From assembly GCA_045223835.1 (NCBI GenBank), contig JBGUZS010000040.1, positions 1 through 16,877 on the forward strand: a DNA stretch of 16,877 nucleotides. The letters are read 5' to 3'. Each line of letters opens with the position of its first letter. Position 1 is the stretch's first letter. The notes beneath the pieces are model-generated. The model made no database searches. It was not told where the DNA came from and was given only the letters and a program-made list of their open reading frames with translations. This document shows, one piece after another, positions 7,843 through 15,512 of the stretch. This DNA is from UBA1774 sp045223835 (GTDB taxonomy: Bacteria; Bacillota; Clostridia; Oscillospirales; Oscillospiraceae). Position numbers and translations under genes: made by a program.

Positions 7843-9096
7843 CCCCGGGTGACGGAGGAGATCCCGCCGGAGCGGATCCGCTACGGCGACCAGCTGATGG
7901 AGCTGACCATGCCCCTGGAAAAGGTGCCCCGGGGGGTCGACCCGGTGGACGAATGGCCAAACGGCTATCACGGGCAGGATTCCACGGTGCTGGTCTCCGC
8001 CCAGGGAAGCATCTTTACCTCCAGGGAGGCCAGGCTGCAGCTGACCCTCAACCCCGCCGACCTCTGGTACGACGTGGAGGTGGAAAACGATTATTACTAC
8101 CTCTATTTCGAATACAAGGGAGAATGGTTCCCGGTGGAGCACAGGCGGTATTCCTCCCATGGGCTCTTGGCCGGGCTCCTGCACCCCGGGGAGACCAGGG
8201 AGCTGGTCTTCCCCTTCACCCCGCACTTCGGGGAGCTGCCGCCCGGCATCTACCGGATGGTCATCCACTGCACCGCCCCAGGTCAGGCGGCGAAGGATCC
8301 CCAGGGATCCTGCATCGTCATCCAGTTCCGCATCCTGGAGGACGGTACCGGGACCTGGGACGAAGTCCGGGAGGCGGAGCTGCTGATCCGGAACTATGCC
8401 CGGGAGCTGGCGGCACAGTATCCGTATCGGGTACCGGTGGAGCTCCTGAGCGAGGTAAACCGCCGGTATATGCAGAGCCGCAGCAACCCCGGGGAGTTCA
8501 GGATCGACCAGGATCTCTATGTCTCCCATTGGACGGTGCAGCGGCGTCAGGACCGTCTCCTGGTGACAGTATGGCGGGACCGGGATGTAGAACGGGCGGA
8601 AAAGCTCCTTTCGGTCTACGGCTTCGCGGACGTGGTGCGGGGAGAGGATCCCCCGCCGAAGCCCAGCAAGGTGACGGTGGAAAACCTGGGGACCCGGGGC
8701 AGGCTGGAGGCCATCCCCCTGGAGCAGGAATTCGATCTGCCCGACCCTGTGGGGATCTGGCTCCTGCGCTTCACCTGGACCGGGGAGGAATCCGTCAGCT
8801 ATGACCAGGGATTCTACGATTTCGGCGGCCTTCCCCCCTATGCCCTGGAGGTATACGACGCTTCCGGCGGCGGCTGGCTGGAGCTCCCCCAGGTGCAGTC
8901 CACCTCCGCCACATGGCTGGATTGGATCTCCTTCGACTGGATACCGGGAGAGACGGCGGCGGAGTGCATCCTGAGCCTGAGCGGGTTTTATGGGGAGTTC
9001 TCCCCGGAGAAGGAATACCGCGTGGTCTTCCGCTGTGATATTCCCGGGAGAGGCTCCTGCTGGACCTGTCCCCTGCCCATGGAAAACGCCGCATGA
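7843..9096 (+). pseudogene. Lipoprotein D, C-terminal part, separated by the TGA at 7840-7842
   Basis: This frame is continuous with lipoprotein D. It holds the rest of the loop, the third Ig-like repeat (about nt 8010-8340, EWFPVE ... LPPGIYRMVIHC ... FRILEDGTG) and the C-terminal extension shared only with A (about nt 8355-9090; RRQDRLLVTVWRDRDVERAEK aligns with RERDRFVVTVNRDGDVARAEK in A, and VVRGE follows in both). A GTG at 7849 is the first possible start, but the nearest purine-rich AGGAGGAG (7813-7820) is almost 30 nt away and no signal peptide follows, so independent translation as a secreted protein is unlikely. The segment keeps a clean frame and paralogue-like sequence with no further stop, so the break is recent, tolerated by read-through, or an error. 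Confidence 0.75.
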
Positions 9097-9104
9097 ACGG
9101 GAAA

Positions 9105-9132
9105 GATCCGGACGCGTAAAGGCGTCCGGATC
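9105..9132. terminator. Shared hairpin terminator between convergent gene D and gtrII
   Basis: GATCCGGACGC (9105-9115), loop GTAAAG, and GCGTCCGGATC (9122-9132) form a perfect 11-bp GC-rich stem. It starts 8 nt after the D stop and ends 4 nt before the gtrII stop on the other strand. T-runs are short on both sides (ATTTAT on +, TTTCCC on -), so it is best read as a modest bidirectional terminator. Confidence 0.7.
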
Positions 9133-9136
9133 CGAT

Positions 9137-10717
9137 TTATGGCGCATCGCCGTTCAGCTTCACCACCACGGCCCCGTCCACCACCTTCACGCTTCCCTGC
9201 CTGGGGTACAGGGGCATGGACTGCACCTCCGGCTTTTCGGCGTATTGCTCCGCCGTTTCGCTCTCCCCGGTATAGACCGGGTCCGTAACGGCCAGGAAAT
9301 ACCGGAGGAAATGCTGATAGGTGAAATAGGTCCGCAGGTCCCCCAGGTCGTAGATCCCTACCAGCCGGGCCAGGTCCAGCTCCGGCGTGGGGGACAGGGA
9401 CGCCTCCCGGACGCTGCTCCCCAGGAGCACCACCTTCATCCCCGGCTCATAATCCGGGCAGTCCTCGATCCGGGCCACCAGGCGGTTTGACCAGGCAGCA
9501 CACTGCCGCATGGCGAAGTCTGCCTTCAGATAGGCGTTGTTGTCCGTGAGCCAGTAGGAATAGGCGGTGAGCCCCAGAGTCAGCAGGAGGACCCAACTCA
9601 TGAGCCGGGGCAGAAGGCCGTTCCCGGGCTTCTCCTCCCCCGGGGCGGCATATTCCAGCAAAGCCAGGGGCAGCAGTAGGATATGCACCATGGGATACAG
9701 CATGTGGATATGCACATGCCCGTCGGGGACCATCACATAAATGAAGGTTCCCGCCAGGGGATACAGGACCGCCAGGACCAGGGCCAGGGCCGTCCGCCCC
9801 GTTCCGGGCCTTCTGCGCCGGAGCAGCGCCGCCCCCAGGCACAGGCTCCCCAGGGCGGAAAGCAGAAAACCCCAGCGGAGGAAACGGATATGACAGCCCC
9901 AGTCGTTCTCCCAGAAAAAGAACCAATACTTGCGATAGGCGGTAAACACCAGCCGGGGAAGCCGGGAGAGGGATACCTTCCCCATATCCGCGATGCCCTC
10001 ATAGTCCGTCAGCCCGCCGGAGGGCATGGTGAGCCGCACGGTGAGCAGATAGGCCAGCACCCCGGCGGCCAGGGTCAGCGCCAGCCGCAGCCCCTTGCCC
10101 AGGAGCTGCCGGAGGGACAGCTCCCCGTCCAGGGTTTCCAGGAACAGGGCACCCACCATCAGCACTGCCGCCGCGGGAAGATAAGCCTGGTAGATGCTCA
10201 TGGACAGGGTGAGGAGGACCGCCCCCAGGAGGCTCCCCCGCCAGCCCCTCCGACAGGCGGCCCAGGCGGCAAGGGCGGCCAGAAACAGGCTGAAAAAGTA
10301 ACCGGAGGCGGTGAACATATAGCCGAAGGTGGCGGTCACCGCCGGGAAGCTCACCATCAGCGCCGCGGTGAGCCCGCAGCCCAGGGGGCTTCGGATGCGC
10401 AGCAGCGTCACCGTGAGGCAGGCGGTCAGGGCCAGGAAAAGAAGGCTGAGCACCCCGATGAGCCAGGGCATGCTCAGGTTTCCATCCAGACGCAGGACGG
10501 GCGGGAGCAGCCACCGGCCCGAGGCGGCGCCGTACCCGGCATAAAACATCTGGTTCAGGTCGTCGTGGTTCGTGAATTTGTTCAGAAAGGCATAGCTATG
10601 GGTGAGAAAGCCCAGGATCAGCGCGGACAGAAGGGTGAAGCGGACAGGCTTCGGCATGCGCCGAAGCAGGGTCTCCGCCGTCTCCCCGGCGGAACGCAGC
10701 CGGAAGGTCCCTCTCAT
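9137..10717 (-). CDS. GtrII-like multi-pass membrane glucosyltransferase
   Basis: 526 aa, very hydrophobic, with roughly ten predicted membrane segments (for example about 26-44, 85-106, 112-133, 138-155, 162-190, 207-228, 282-299, 310-330, 340-357, 373-390). A motif NHDDLNQMF (residues 50-58) sits in the first outer loop after segment 1, where GtrII-type enzymes carry acidic residues. The C-terminal about 130 residues are soluble (GMKVVLLGSS, then a LVGIYDLGD..TYFTYQHFLRYFL segment). The family moves a glucose from undecaprenyl-phosphate-glucose onto a surface polymer outside the membrane. Start: ATG 10715-10717 with AAGGGGGGAGGAGG just before it; the ATG overlaps the stop of the upstream glycosyltransferase gene (ATGA), so the two are translationally coupled. 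Acceptor and sugar are unknown: GtrII was defined in O-antigen systems, and here a teichoic acid or capsule-like polymer is more likely. Confidence 0.8.
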   Translation of the reverse strand: MRGTFRLRSAGETAETLLRRMPKPVRFTLLSALILGFLTHSYAFLNKFTNHDDLNQMFYAGYGAASGRWLLPPVLRLDGNLSMPWLIGVLSLLFLALTACLTVTLLRIRSPLGCGLTAALMVSFPAVTATFGYMFTASGYFFSLFLAALAAWAACRRGWRGSLLGAVLLTLSMSIYQAYLPAAAVLMVGALFLETLDGELSLRQLLGKGLRLALTLAAGVLAYLLTVRLTMPSGGLTDYEGIADMGKVSLSRLPRLVFTAYRKYWFFFWENDWGCHIRFLRWGFLLSALGSLCLGAALLRRRRPGTGRTALALVLAVLYPLAGTFIYVMVPDGHVHIHMLYPMVHILLLPLALLEYAAPGEEKPGNGLLPRLMSWVLLLTLGLTAYSYWLTDNNAYLKADFAMRQCAAWSNRLVARIEDCPDYEPGMKVVLLGSSVREASLSPTPELDLARLVGIYDLGDLRTYFTYQHFLRYFLAVTDPVYTGESETAEQYAEKPEVQSMPLYPRQGSVKVVDGAVVVKLNGDAP

Positions 10718-11643
10718 CTTTCCTCCTCCCCCCTTTCGCAGCTCCGGGCCACCAGATACCGCGGCCTGTGCTGGACCTCCTCAAACACCCGGCCCAGATA
10801 GTACCCCATCAGCCCAAGGCTCAGCATCAGGCAGCCTCCCAGCGCCAGCAGAAGGAGGATCACGCCCCGCGCTCCCGACACCGTCCTGCCCCGGAGCACC
10901 TCTCCCAAGGTCACCGCCCCCAGCACCAGGGCCAGGAGCAGCGCCCCGCAGCCCAGGACCGTGACGATCTGCAGGGGCGCGGCGGTGCTGCCTGCGATCC
11001 CCGAGGCGGCATAGCGCGCCAAGGCGAGAAGAGACCAATGGCTCTTTCCCGCTCTCCGCTCCTCCACTCGAAACTCCAGCTCCGTCTCCCGGAATCCCGT
11101 CCAGGGAGCCAGGGCCCGGAAAAAGGTCCTGCGCTCCGGAAGGGAGAGGAGCGCCTGGACCACCCGCCGGTCCAGAAGCTTGAAATCGGAAGCTCCGGAC
11201 ATGTCCTGCCCGGAAGCCCGGCCCATCAGGCGGTAAAAACTCCGGGCCGCCAGCCGGCGGAGACCGTTTTCCCGACCCCGGTCCGTCTTCACCCCGTTCA
11301 CCACCTCCCAGCCCTCCCGCCAGAGGCGGACCATCTCCGGGAGCTTCTCCGGCGGATGCTGGAGGTCGCAGTCCATCACCGCGCAGCAGTCCCCCCGCGC
11401 TGCCTCCAGACCCGCCAGGATCGCCGCCTCCTTCCCGAAATTCCGGGAAAAGCTCAGGCCCCGCACGCAGGCGTCCTCCCGGGAAACGGCGCGAATGGCG
11501 TCCCAGGTGCCGTCCTTTGAGCCGTCGTCCACAAAAACCAGCTCGTAGGGGATCCGGGCGCGCCGCAGCACGGCCGCCGTCTCTCGGGCCGCCGCCGGGA
11601 CGCCGCCTTCCTCATTATAGACAGGGATCACCACGGACAGCAT
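10714..11643 (-). CDS. GtrB-like undecaprenyl-phosphate glycosyltransferase (GT2)
   Basis: 309 aa. GT-A fold family 2 signature: VVIPVYNEE at 4-12, FVDDGS around 37-42, NFGKEAAILAGL at 68-79, and the metal-binding acidic motif MDCDLQHPPE (90-99; the usual form is MDADLQDPPE). SDFKLLDRR at 152-160 and RAGKSHWS at 197-204 are typical of the GtrB/ArnC/DPM1-like branch. Two C-terminal membrane segments (about 223-248 and 257-284) are followed by YYLGRVFEEVQHRPRYLV, the usual tail of this family. It should make undecaprenyl-phosphate-sugar on the cytoplasmic side for the GtrII-like partner encoded directly downstream. Start: ATG 11641-11643, with AAAGGAG 11-17 nt before it. A dedicated flippase (GtrA) is not present in the window, so it must be elsewhere or replaced. 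Confidence 0.88.
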   Translation of the reverse strand: MLSVVIPVYNEEGGVPAAARETAAVLRRARIPYELVFVDDGSKDGTWDAIRAVSREDACVRGLSFSRNFGKEAAILAGLEAARGDCCAVMDCDLQHPPEKLPEMVRLWREGWEVVNGVKTDRGRENGLRRLAARSFYRLMGRASGQDMSGASDFKLLDRRVVQALLSLPERRTFFRALAPWTGFRETELEFRVEERRAGKSHWSLLALARYAASGIAGSTAAPLQIVTVLGCGALLLALVLGAVTLGEVLRGRTVSGARGVILLLLALGGCLMLSLGLMGYYLGRVFEEVQHRPRYLVARSCERGEEER

Positions 11644-11740
11644 ATCCGCTCATCTCCTTTGCTGAAAACGGGTATTCTTTCCATACCAGAATTATCCTCC
11701 GTTTTGGCGCTGTGTATACCTTTCACGATAGATAACAATT

Positions 11741-11778
11741 GTCAGCAAGAAGGTAGCACATATGCTGACTTTTGTCAA
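11741..11778 (-). promoter_or_regulatory. Candidate promoter with inverted repeat upstream of gtrB
   Basis: Read on the minus strand, TTGACA (11773-11778) is followed after 17 bp by TACCTT (11750-11755), a good -35 and a poor -10. An inverted repeat, GTCAGCA (11741-11747) and TGCTGAC (11763-11769), spans the -10 and could be an operator. A direct repeat TTGTCARCA occurs at 11739-11747 and 11772-11780. The resulting leader would be about 100 nt. An alternative -10 TATACA at 11713-11718 has no -35 at good spacing. Confidence 0.35.
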
Positions 11779-11794
11779 CACAAAGGGCAAAAAT

Positions 11795-11821
11795 GAGCCC
11801 CGTGCCGACGGCACGGGGCTC
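11795..11821 (-). terminator. Intrinsic terminator of the acyl-CoA dehydrogenase/Etf/CoA-transferase operon
   Basis: GAGCCCCGTGCC (11795-11806), loop GAC, and GGCACGGGGCTC (11810-11821) form a perfect 12-bp stem (13 with the flanking T-A pair). On the minus strand it is followed by ATTTTTG. It lies 27 nt after the CoA-transferase stop and separates this operon from gtrB, which lies in the same direction downstream. Confidence 0.9.
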
Positions 11822-11848
11822 AAATAACAATCCGGGTGGCGACAGAGC

Positions 11849-13417
11849 TTATTTCTCGAAGGTGGTGGCCAGGTTGCCCCAGGACTCGCAGAAGATGGCG
11901 GGGTCCATGAGCTTCAGGTCGGGGCTGATCTCAGGCCTGAAGTCCATGTTGGCCAGGATATCCTTCTCCAGATCCATGCCGGGGGCGATTTCGATGAGGG
12001 TGACCTTGCCGTTCCGGAGCTCGAACACGGCCCGCTCGGTGATGTACAGCACGATCTGGCCCTTTTCCGCATACTGGCCCGCGAAGGTGATCTGCTTGAC
12101 CTTCTTCACGAACTTGCGGATATCCCCTTCCTGGATGATCTCCAGCTTGCCGTTGCCGGGCTTCAGCTTGGCATGGCCCATGAAGGTGCCGCAGAACAGC
12201 ACCTTGGGGGTGGCGCGGGTGATATCGATGAAGCCCCCCGGGCCGGTCATCATCTTCCCCAGGAAGCTGGTGTTGTTGTTGCCGTCCTCATCCACTTCTC
12301 CCAGGCCCAGGCAGGTCATGCTCAGGCCGCCGCCATTGATGAAGTCGAACATATAGCCGTGGTCGATGCAGGCCTCGGCATTGTAGGCCGCGCCGAAATG
12401 GGGCAGAGCGGAGGGCACGCCGCCCACCATGCCGCTCTCAGTGCTCATGGTGATCTGGTCGATGTAGGCGGGATTCTCCTCGTTGATGACCTTGGCCATG
12501 TCCGCGGGGATGCCCACGCCCACGTTGATGACGTCGCCCTTTTTCACCTCGGCGGCGCAGCGGCGGCAGATGATCTTCCGCTCGTCGAACTTCATGCGCT
12601 CGATGGCGTCCATGGGCTTCTTGATCTGGCCGGAGAAGGCGGGCTCATAGTAGATGCCCTCGGTCTGCCAGCAGGCGTCCTGGGTGGTGGCCTGGACCAC
12701 ATAGTCCACCAGGATGCCGGGGATCTTCACGTCCTTGGGCTTGAAGGTGCCCTTCTTCGCCAGGTACTCCACCTGCACGATGACGATGCCGCCGGAATTA
12801 TGGGTGGCGGTGGCCACAGGGAGGGCCTCGGTGATGAAGCTCTCGTGGTCGAAGGTGATGTTGCCGTTCTCATCCGCCACGGTGCCCCGGAGCAGGGCCA
12901 CATCGCACTTGAAGCCCTTGTAGAAGAGGTATTCCTCCCCCTGGAAGTTGATGAGCTCCACCCGATCCTCGGTGGTGCACTCGTTCATTTTGCCGCCCTG
13001 GACCCGGGGGTCCACATAGGTGCCCAGGCCCACCTTGGTGATGAGGCCGGGCCGGCCGGCGGCGATCTCCCGCCACAGGTTCACGATGACGCCCTGGGGG
13101 AAGCACCAGCACTGGAGCTTGTTCTGCAGGGCCAGGTCACGGAGCGCGAAGGCGCTGCCCACATGGGCGCCGCTCCACTTGGTCACCAGGCCGGGTCCGG
13201 CTTCGCCCAGGCGGGTGATTCCCCGCTCCTTCCAGTCGCCCATGGCGCTGCCCTGGTGCACATCCAGATTGCAGGGATGGCCGGTTTCTTTATACCGGTC
13301 CCGGATGGCGCAGGCGATCTCCTCCGGCCAGCCGGCCAGACCCATGCCGCCCACACCGACGGTGGCGTTATCCGGGATCAGCGCGGCAGCTTCCTGCGCG
13401 GTGATGAATTTAGCCAT
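11849..13417 (-). CDS. Fused acyl-CoA:carboxylate CoA-transferase (YdiF / propionate CoA-transferase type)
   Basis: 522 aa, the length of single-chain family I CoA-transferases in which the alpha and beta halves are fused. The N-terminal half opens with ITAQEAAALI and a glycine-rich GVGGMGLAGWP (21-31). The C-terminal half starts near 278 (DERKIICRRCAAEVKKGDVINVGVGIP). The catalytic glutamate is Glu327 in STESGMVGG (325-333), followed by GVPSALPHFGAAYN, close to the corresponding region of propionate CoA-transferase and YdiF. That Glu forms the glutamyl-CoA thioester that passes CoA between an acyl-CoA and a free acid such as acetate. Start: ATG 13415-13417, preceded by AGAGGAGG. It is the last gene of the operon and probably activates the substrate acid or releases the reduced product. 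Length and E-S-G motif make the family secure; the acids used are not known. Confidence 0.9.
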   Translation of the reverse strand: MAKFITAQEAAALIPDNATVGVGGMGLAGWPEEIACAIRDRYKETGHPCNLDVHQGSAMGDWKERGITRLGEAGPGLVTKWSGAHVGSAFALRDLALQNKLQCWCFPQGVIVNLWREIAAGRPGLITKVGLGTYVDPRVQGGKMNECTTEDRVELINFQGEEYLFYKGFKCDVALLRGTVADENGNITFDHESFITEALPVATATHNSGGIVIVQVEYLAKKGTFKPKDVKIPGILVDYVVQATTQDACWQTEGIYYEPAFSGQIKKPMDAIERMKFDERKIICRRCAAEVKKGDVINVGVGIPADMAKVINEENPAYIDQITMSTESGMVGGVPSALPHFGAAYNAEACIDHGYMFDFINGGGLSMTCLGLGEVDEDGNNNTSFLGKMMTGPGGFIDITRATPKVLFCGTFMGHAKLKPGNGKLEIIQEGDIRKFVKKVKQITFAGQYAEKGQIVLYITERAVFELRNGKVTLIEIAPGMDLEKDILANMDFRPEISPDLKLMDPAIFCESWGNLATTFEK

Positions 13418-13438
13418 TGTCGTTCCTCCTCTATAACT

Positions 13439-13472
13439 GACCTGCGGAGAGGTCAGGGACCCTCCGCAGGTC
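13439..13472 (-). other. Strong intercistronic hairpin between etfA and the CoA-transferase gene
   Basis: The 72-nt gap holds an almost perfect stem: GACCTGCGGAG (13439-13449) pairs with CTCCGCAGGTC (13462-13472), and inside it GGTC (13451-13454) pairs with GACC (13458-13461) across an AGG loop, with one bulged A at 13450. On the coding (minus) strand it begins 17 nt after the etfA stop and ends a few nt before the next Shine-Dalgarno. No U-run follows, so it is more likely an mRNA processing or stability element, or a partial attenuator, than a full terminator. Confidence 0.75.
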
Positions 13473-13489
13473 TGAAAGGTTTATTCCGC

Positions 13490-14683
13490 TTACTTCTGCA
13501 GCTCTTCGATCAGGGCGGGGATGACCTGGAACAGGTCGCCCACGATGCCGTAGTCCGCCACCTCGAAGATGGGGGCGCTTTCGTTCTTGTTGATGGCCAC
13601 GATGTACTTGGATCCGGACATGCCCGCCAGATGCTGGATGGCGCCGGAAATGCCGCAGGCGATGTACAGGTCGGGCTTCACGGTGGTGCCGGTCTGGCCA
13701 ACCTGATAGGCATGGTCGATCCAGCCCGCATCTACGCAGGCGCGGGAGGAGCCGATGACGCCGCCCAGGGCGTCAGCCAGCTTGCGGATGATATCGAAGC
13801 CCTCGGGACCGCCGATGCCCCGGCCGCCGGAGACGATGATCTTGGCGTCGGTGAGGGAGACGACCTCGCCCACCTTCTTCACCACGTCCAGGACCTGCTG
13901 ACGGATCTCGCCGGCCTTGACCTTGAACTCCAGGGGGATCAGCTCGCCCTTCCTGCCGGGCTGCTTCTCCGGCTTCGCCATGACGCCGGGACGCACGGTG
14001 GACATCTGGGGACGATGCTGGGGGCAGATAATGGTGGCCATGAGGTTGCCGCCGAAGGCGGGACGGGTCTGGCGCAGCTCCTTGGTCTCGGGGTCGATAT
14101 CCAGCTTGGTGCAGTCGGCGGTGAGGCCGGTGCCGCACTTCACGGCGATGGAGGGAGCCAGGTCGCGGCCGATATGGGTGGCGCCGTAGAGGACGATCTC
14201 GGGCTTGTACTTCAGGATGGCCCGGTAGATGGCGGTGCAGTAGCCGTCGGTGGTGTAGTTCTTCAGCTGAGGATCGCTCGCATAGTAGACCTTCTCCGCG
14301 CCGTAGGCGAAGAGCTCGTCCACCAGGTCGTCGCAGGCGTCGCCCACCAGTACGGCGCAGAGCTCGGTGCCGATGGCGTCAGCCAGCTTGCGGCCTTCGC
14401 CCAGGAGCTCGATGGCGACGCCCATGAGCTTGCCGTCCCGCTGCTCCGCGTAGACCCACACGCCGTGGTACTGGGTGATATCCACATTGGTCATGCTGGT
14501 GCCGGTGCGCTCGATGGCGCCGAAGGGGCACTTGGCGACGCAGACGCCGCAGTTGGTGCAGGCCATTCCGGCCTCGGCGACCTTCTTGCCATTGGCCTCC
14601 ACCATGCTCATGGCCTCAAAGGGGCATTCCTTGATGCAGATGCCGCAGGCCTTGCATTTATCCGCAATGATATTGATAGCCAT
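13490..14683 (-). CDS. etfA: Electron-transfer flavoprotein alpha subunit with N-terminal 2[4Fe-4S] ferredoxin domain
   Basis: 397 aa, about 70 longer than a plain EtfA. The extra N-terminus is a bacterial ferredoxin: Cys10-Cys13-Cys16-Cys20-Pro and Cys42-Cys45-Cys48-Cys52-Pro, two complete CxxCxxCxxxCP motifs for two [4Fe-4S] clusters. The Etf alpha part follows (from about 70), with the C-terminal FAD-binding domain: SGGRGIGGPEGFDII (285-299), GSSRACVDAGW (311-321), QVGQTGTTVKPDLYIACGISG (split about 327-347) and ADYGIVGDLF near the end. A ferredoxin-fused EtfA is known in caffeyl-CoA reductase (CarE of Acetobacterium), where it belongs to a bifurcating complex that oxidises NADH and reduces both an enoyl-CoA and ferredoxin. 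ATG 14681-14683 is preceded by TAAGGAGGG, in which the etfB stop overlaps the Shine-Dalgarno. Substrate is unknown. Confidence 0.93.
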   Translation of the reverse strand: MAINIIADKCKACGICIKECPFEAMSMVEANGKKVAEAGMACTNCGVCVAKCPFGAIERTGTSMTNVDITQYHGVWVYAEQRDGKLMGVAIELLGEGRKLADAIGTELCAVLVGDACDDLVDELFAYGAEKVYYASDPQLKNYTTDGYCTAIYRAILKYKPEIVLYGATHIGRDLAPSIAVKCGTGLTADCTKLDIDPETKELRQTRPAFGGNLMATIICPQHRPQMSTVRPGVMAKPEKQPGRKGELIPLEFKVKAGEIRQQVLDVVKKVGEVVSLTDAKIIVSGGRGIGGPEGFDIIRKLADALGGVIGSSRACVDAGWIDHAYQVGQTGTTVKPDLYIACGISGAIQHLAGMSGSKYIVAINKNESAPIFEVADYGIVGDLFQVIPALIEELQK

Positions 14684-14698
14684 TACTCTGTTCCCTCC

Positions 14699-15496
14699 TT
14701 AGATCACGTGCTTCTCGCGCAGGCTGCCCACCAGCTTGGCGCTCATCTCATGGATGGTGCCGGAGAGCATCTCGCCCTTGCCCTTGGGGTCGGGGGTGAA
14801 GCTCTTGTCCACCTTGGTGGGGGAGGCGTTCAGGCCGCAGTCCGCAGGATCCAGCTCCACATCCTTCTCGTTCCAGATCTTGATGTCGGCCTTCTCGCAG
14901 GCGTAGATGATGCGGCCGACGGTCATGTAACGGGGCTCGTTCAGCTCCTTGACGCAGGTCAGCACGCAGGGCAGGGTGACCTTCACGACCTCATGGCCGT
15001 CCTCGAGCTGGCGCTCCACGATGGCGTAGCGCTCCTTCTCGTTGACCTCCACGACCTTCTGCACGTAGCTCACCACAGGCACGCCGAGACGCATGGCGGT
15101 CTGGGGACCCACCTGGGCGGTGTCGCCGTCGATGGCCTGACGGCCGGCGAAGATGATGTCATAGTCGCCGATCTTCTTGATGCCGGCGGCGATGGTGGTG
15201 CTGGTGGCGCAGGTATCGGCGCCTCCGAAAGCACGGCTGGAGAGGAGGGCGGCGTCGTCCGCGCCCATGGCGATGCATTCCTTCAGCATAATGAGCGCCT
15301 GGGGAGGTCCCATGGAGATAACGGTGACGGTGCTGCCGGGGTACTGGTCCTTCAGAGCCAGGGCGCCTTCCAGGGCGTTCTTGTCATCAGGATTCAGGAT
15401 GGAGGGGACACCGTCCCGGATGAGCGTATGCTTTACGGGGTCGATCTTGACCTCGTTGGTATCGGGGACCTGCTTGGCGGTAACGATGATCTTCAT
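14699..15496 (-). CDS. etfB: Electron-transfer flavoprotein beta subunit
   Basis: 265 aa, the normal EtfB length. It opens with MKIIVTAKQVPDTNEVKID, the standard EtfB start, and carries IISMGP-like TVISMGPPQA (58-67), MGADDAALLSSRAFGGADT (split about 77-95) and the nucleotide-binding stretch GRQAIDGDTAQVGP (118-131), followed by TLPCVLTCVKELNEPRY. The GRQAIDGDTAQVGP form is what is seen in Etfs of anaerobes that use NADH and bifurcate electrons. Together with EtfA it holds the flavins that split NADH electrons between the acyl-CoA dehydrogenase and ferredoxin. Start ATG 15494-15496; the preceding acyl-CoA dehydrogenase stop is embedded in TAAGGAGG, 13 nt upstream of the start, so ribosomes ending the first gene finish on this site. 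Confidence 0.95.
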   Translation of the reverse strand: MKIIVTAKQVPDTNEVKIDPVKHTLIRDGVPSILNPDDKNALEGALALKDQYPGSTVTVISMGPPQALIMLKECIAMGADDAALLSSRAFGGADTCATSTTIAAGIKKIGDYDIIFAGRQAIDGDTAQVGPQTAMRLGVPVVSYVQKVVEVNEKERYAIVERQLEDGHEVVKVTLPCVLTCVKELNEPRYMTVGRIIYACEKADIKIWNEKDVELDPADCGLNASPTKVDKSFTPDPKGKGEMLSGTIHEMSAKLVGSLREKHVI

Positions 15497-15512
15497 GTTC
15501 TCTTGTTCCTCC

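Noticed and set aside
7840..7900. TGA of lipoprotein D as a selenocysteine codon
   Set aside because: The paralogues show no Cys at the matching loop position, the site is a variable linker with no redox motif, and I see no convincing SECIS hairpin directly downstream.
7849..9096. Independent gene starting at GTG 7849
   Set aside because: No ribosome site at proper distance, no signal peptide for what is otherwise an exported domain, and direct same-frame continuity with D.
5848..9147. Long minus-strand open frame (1,099 codons) opposite lipoprotein D
   Set aside because: Same codon-aligned antisense effect. It passes through the TGA of D because the antisense of TGA is TCA (Ser). It crosses the terminator and the D promoter and has no domain-like sequence.
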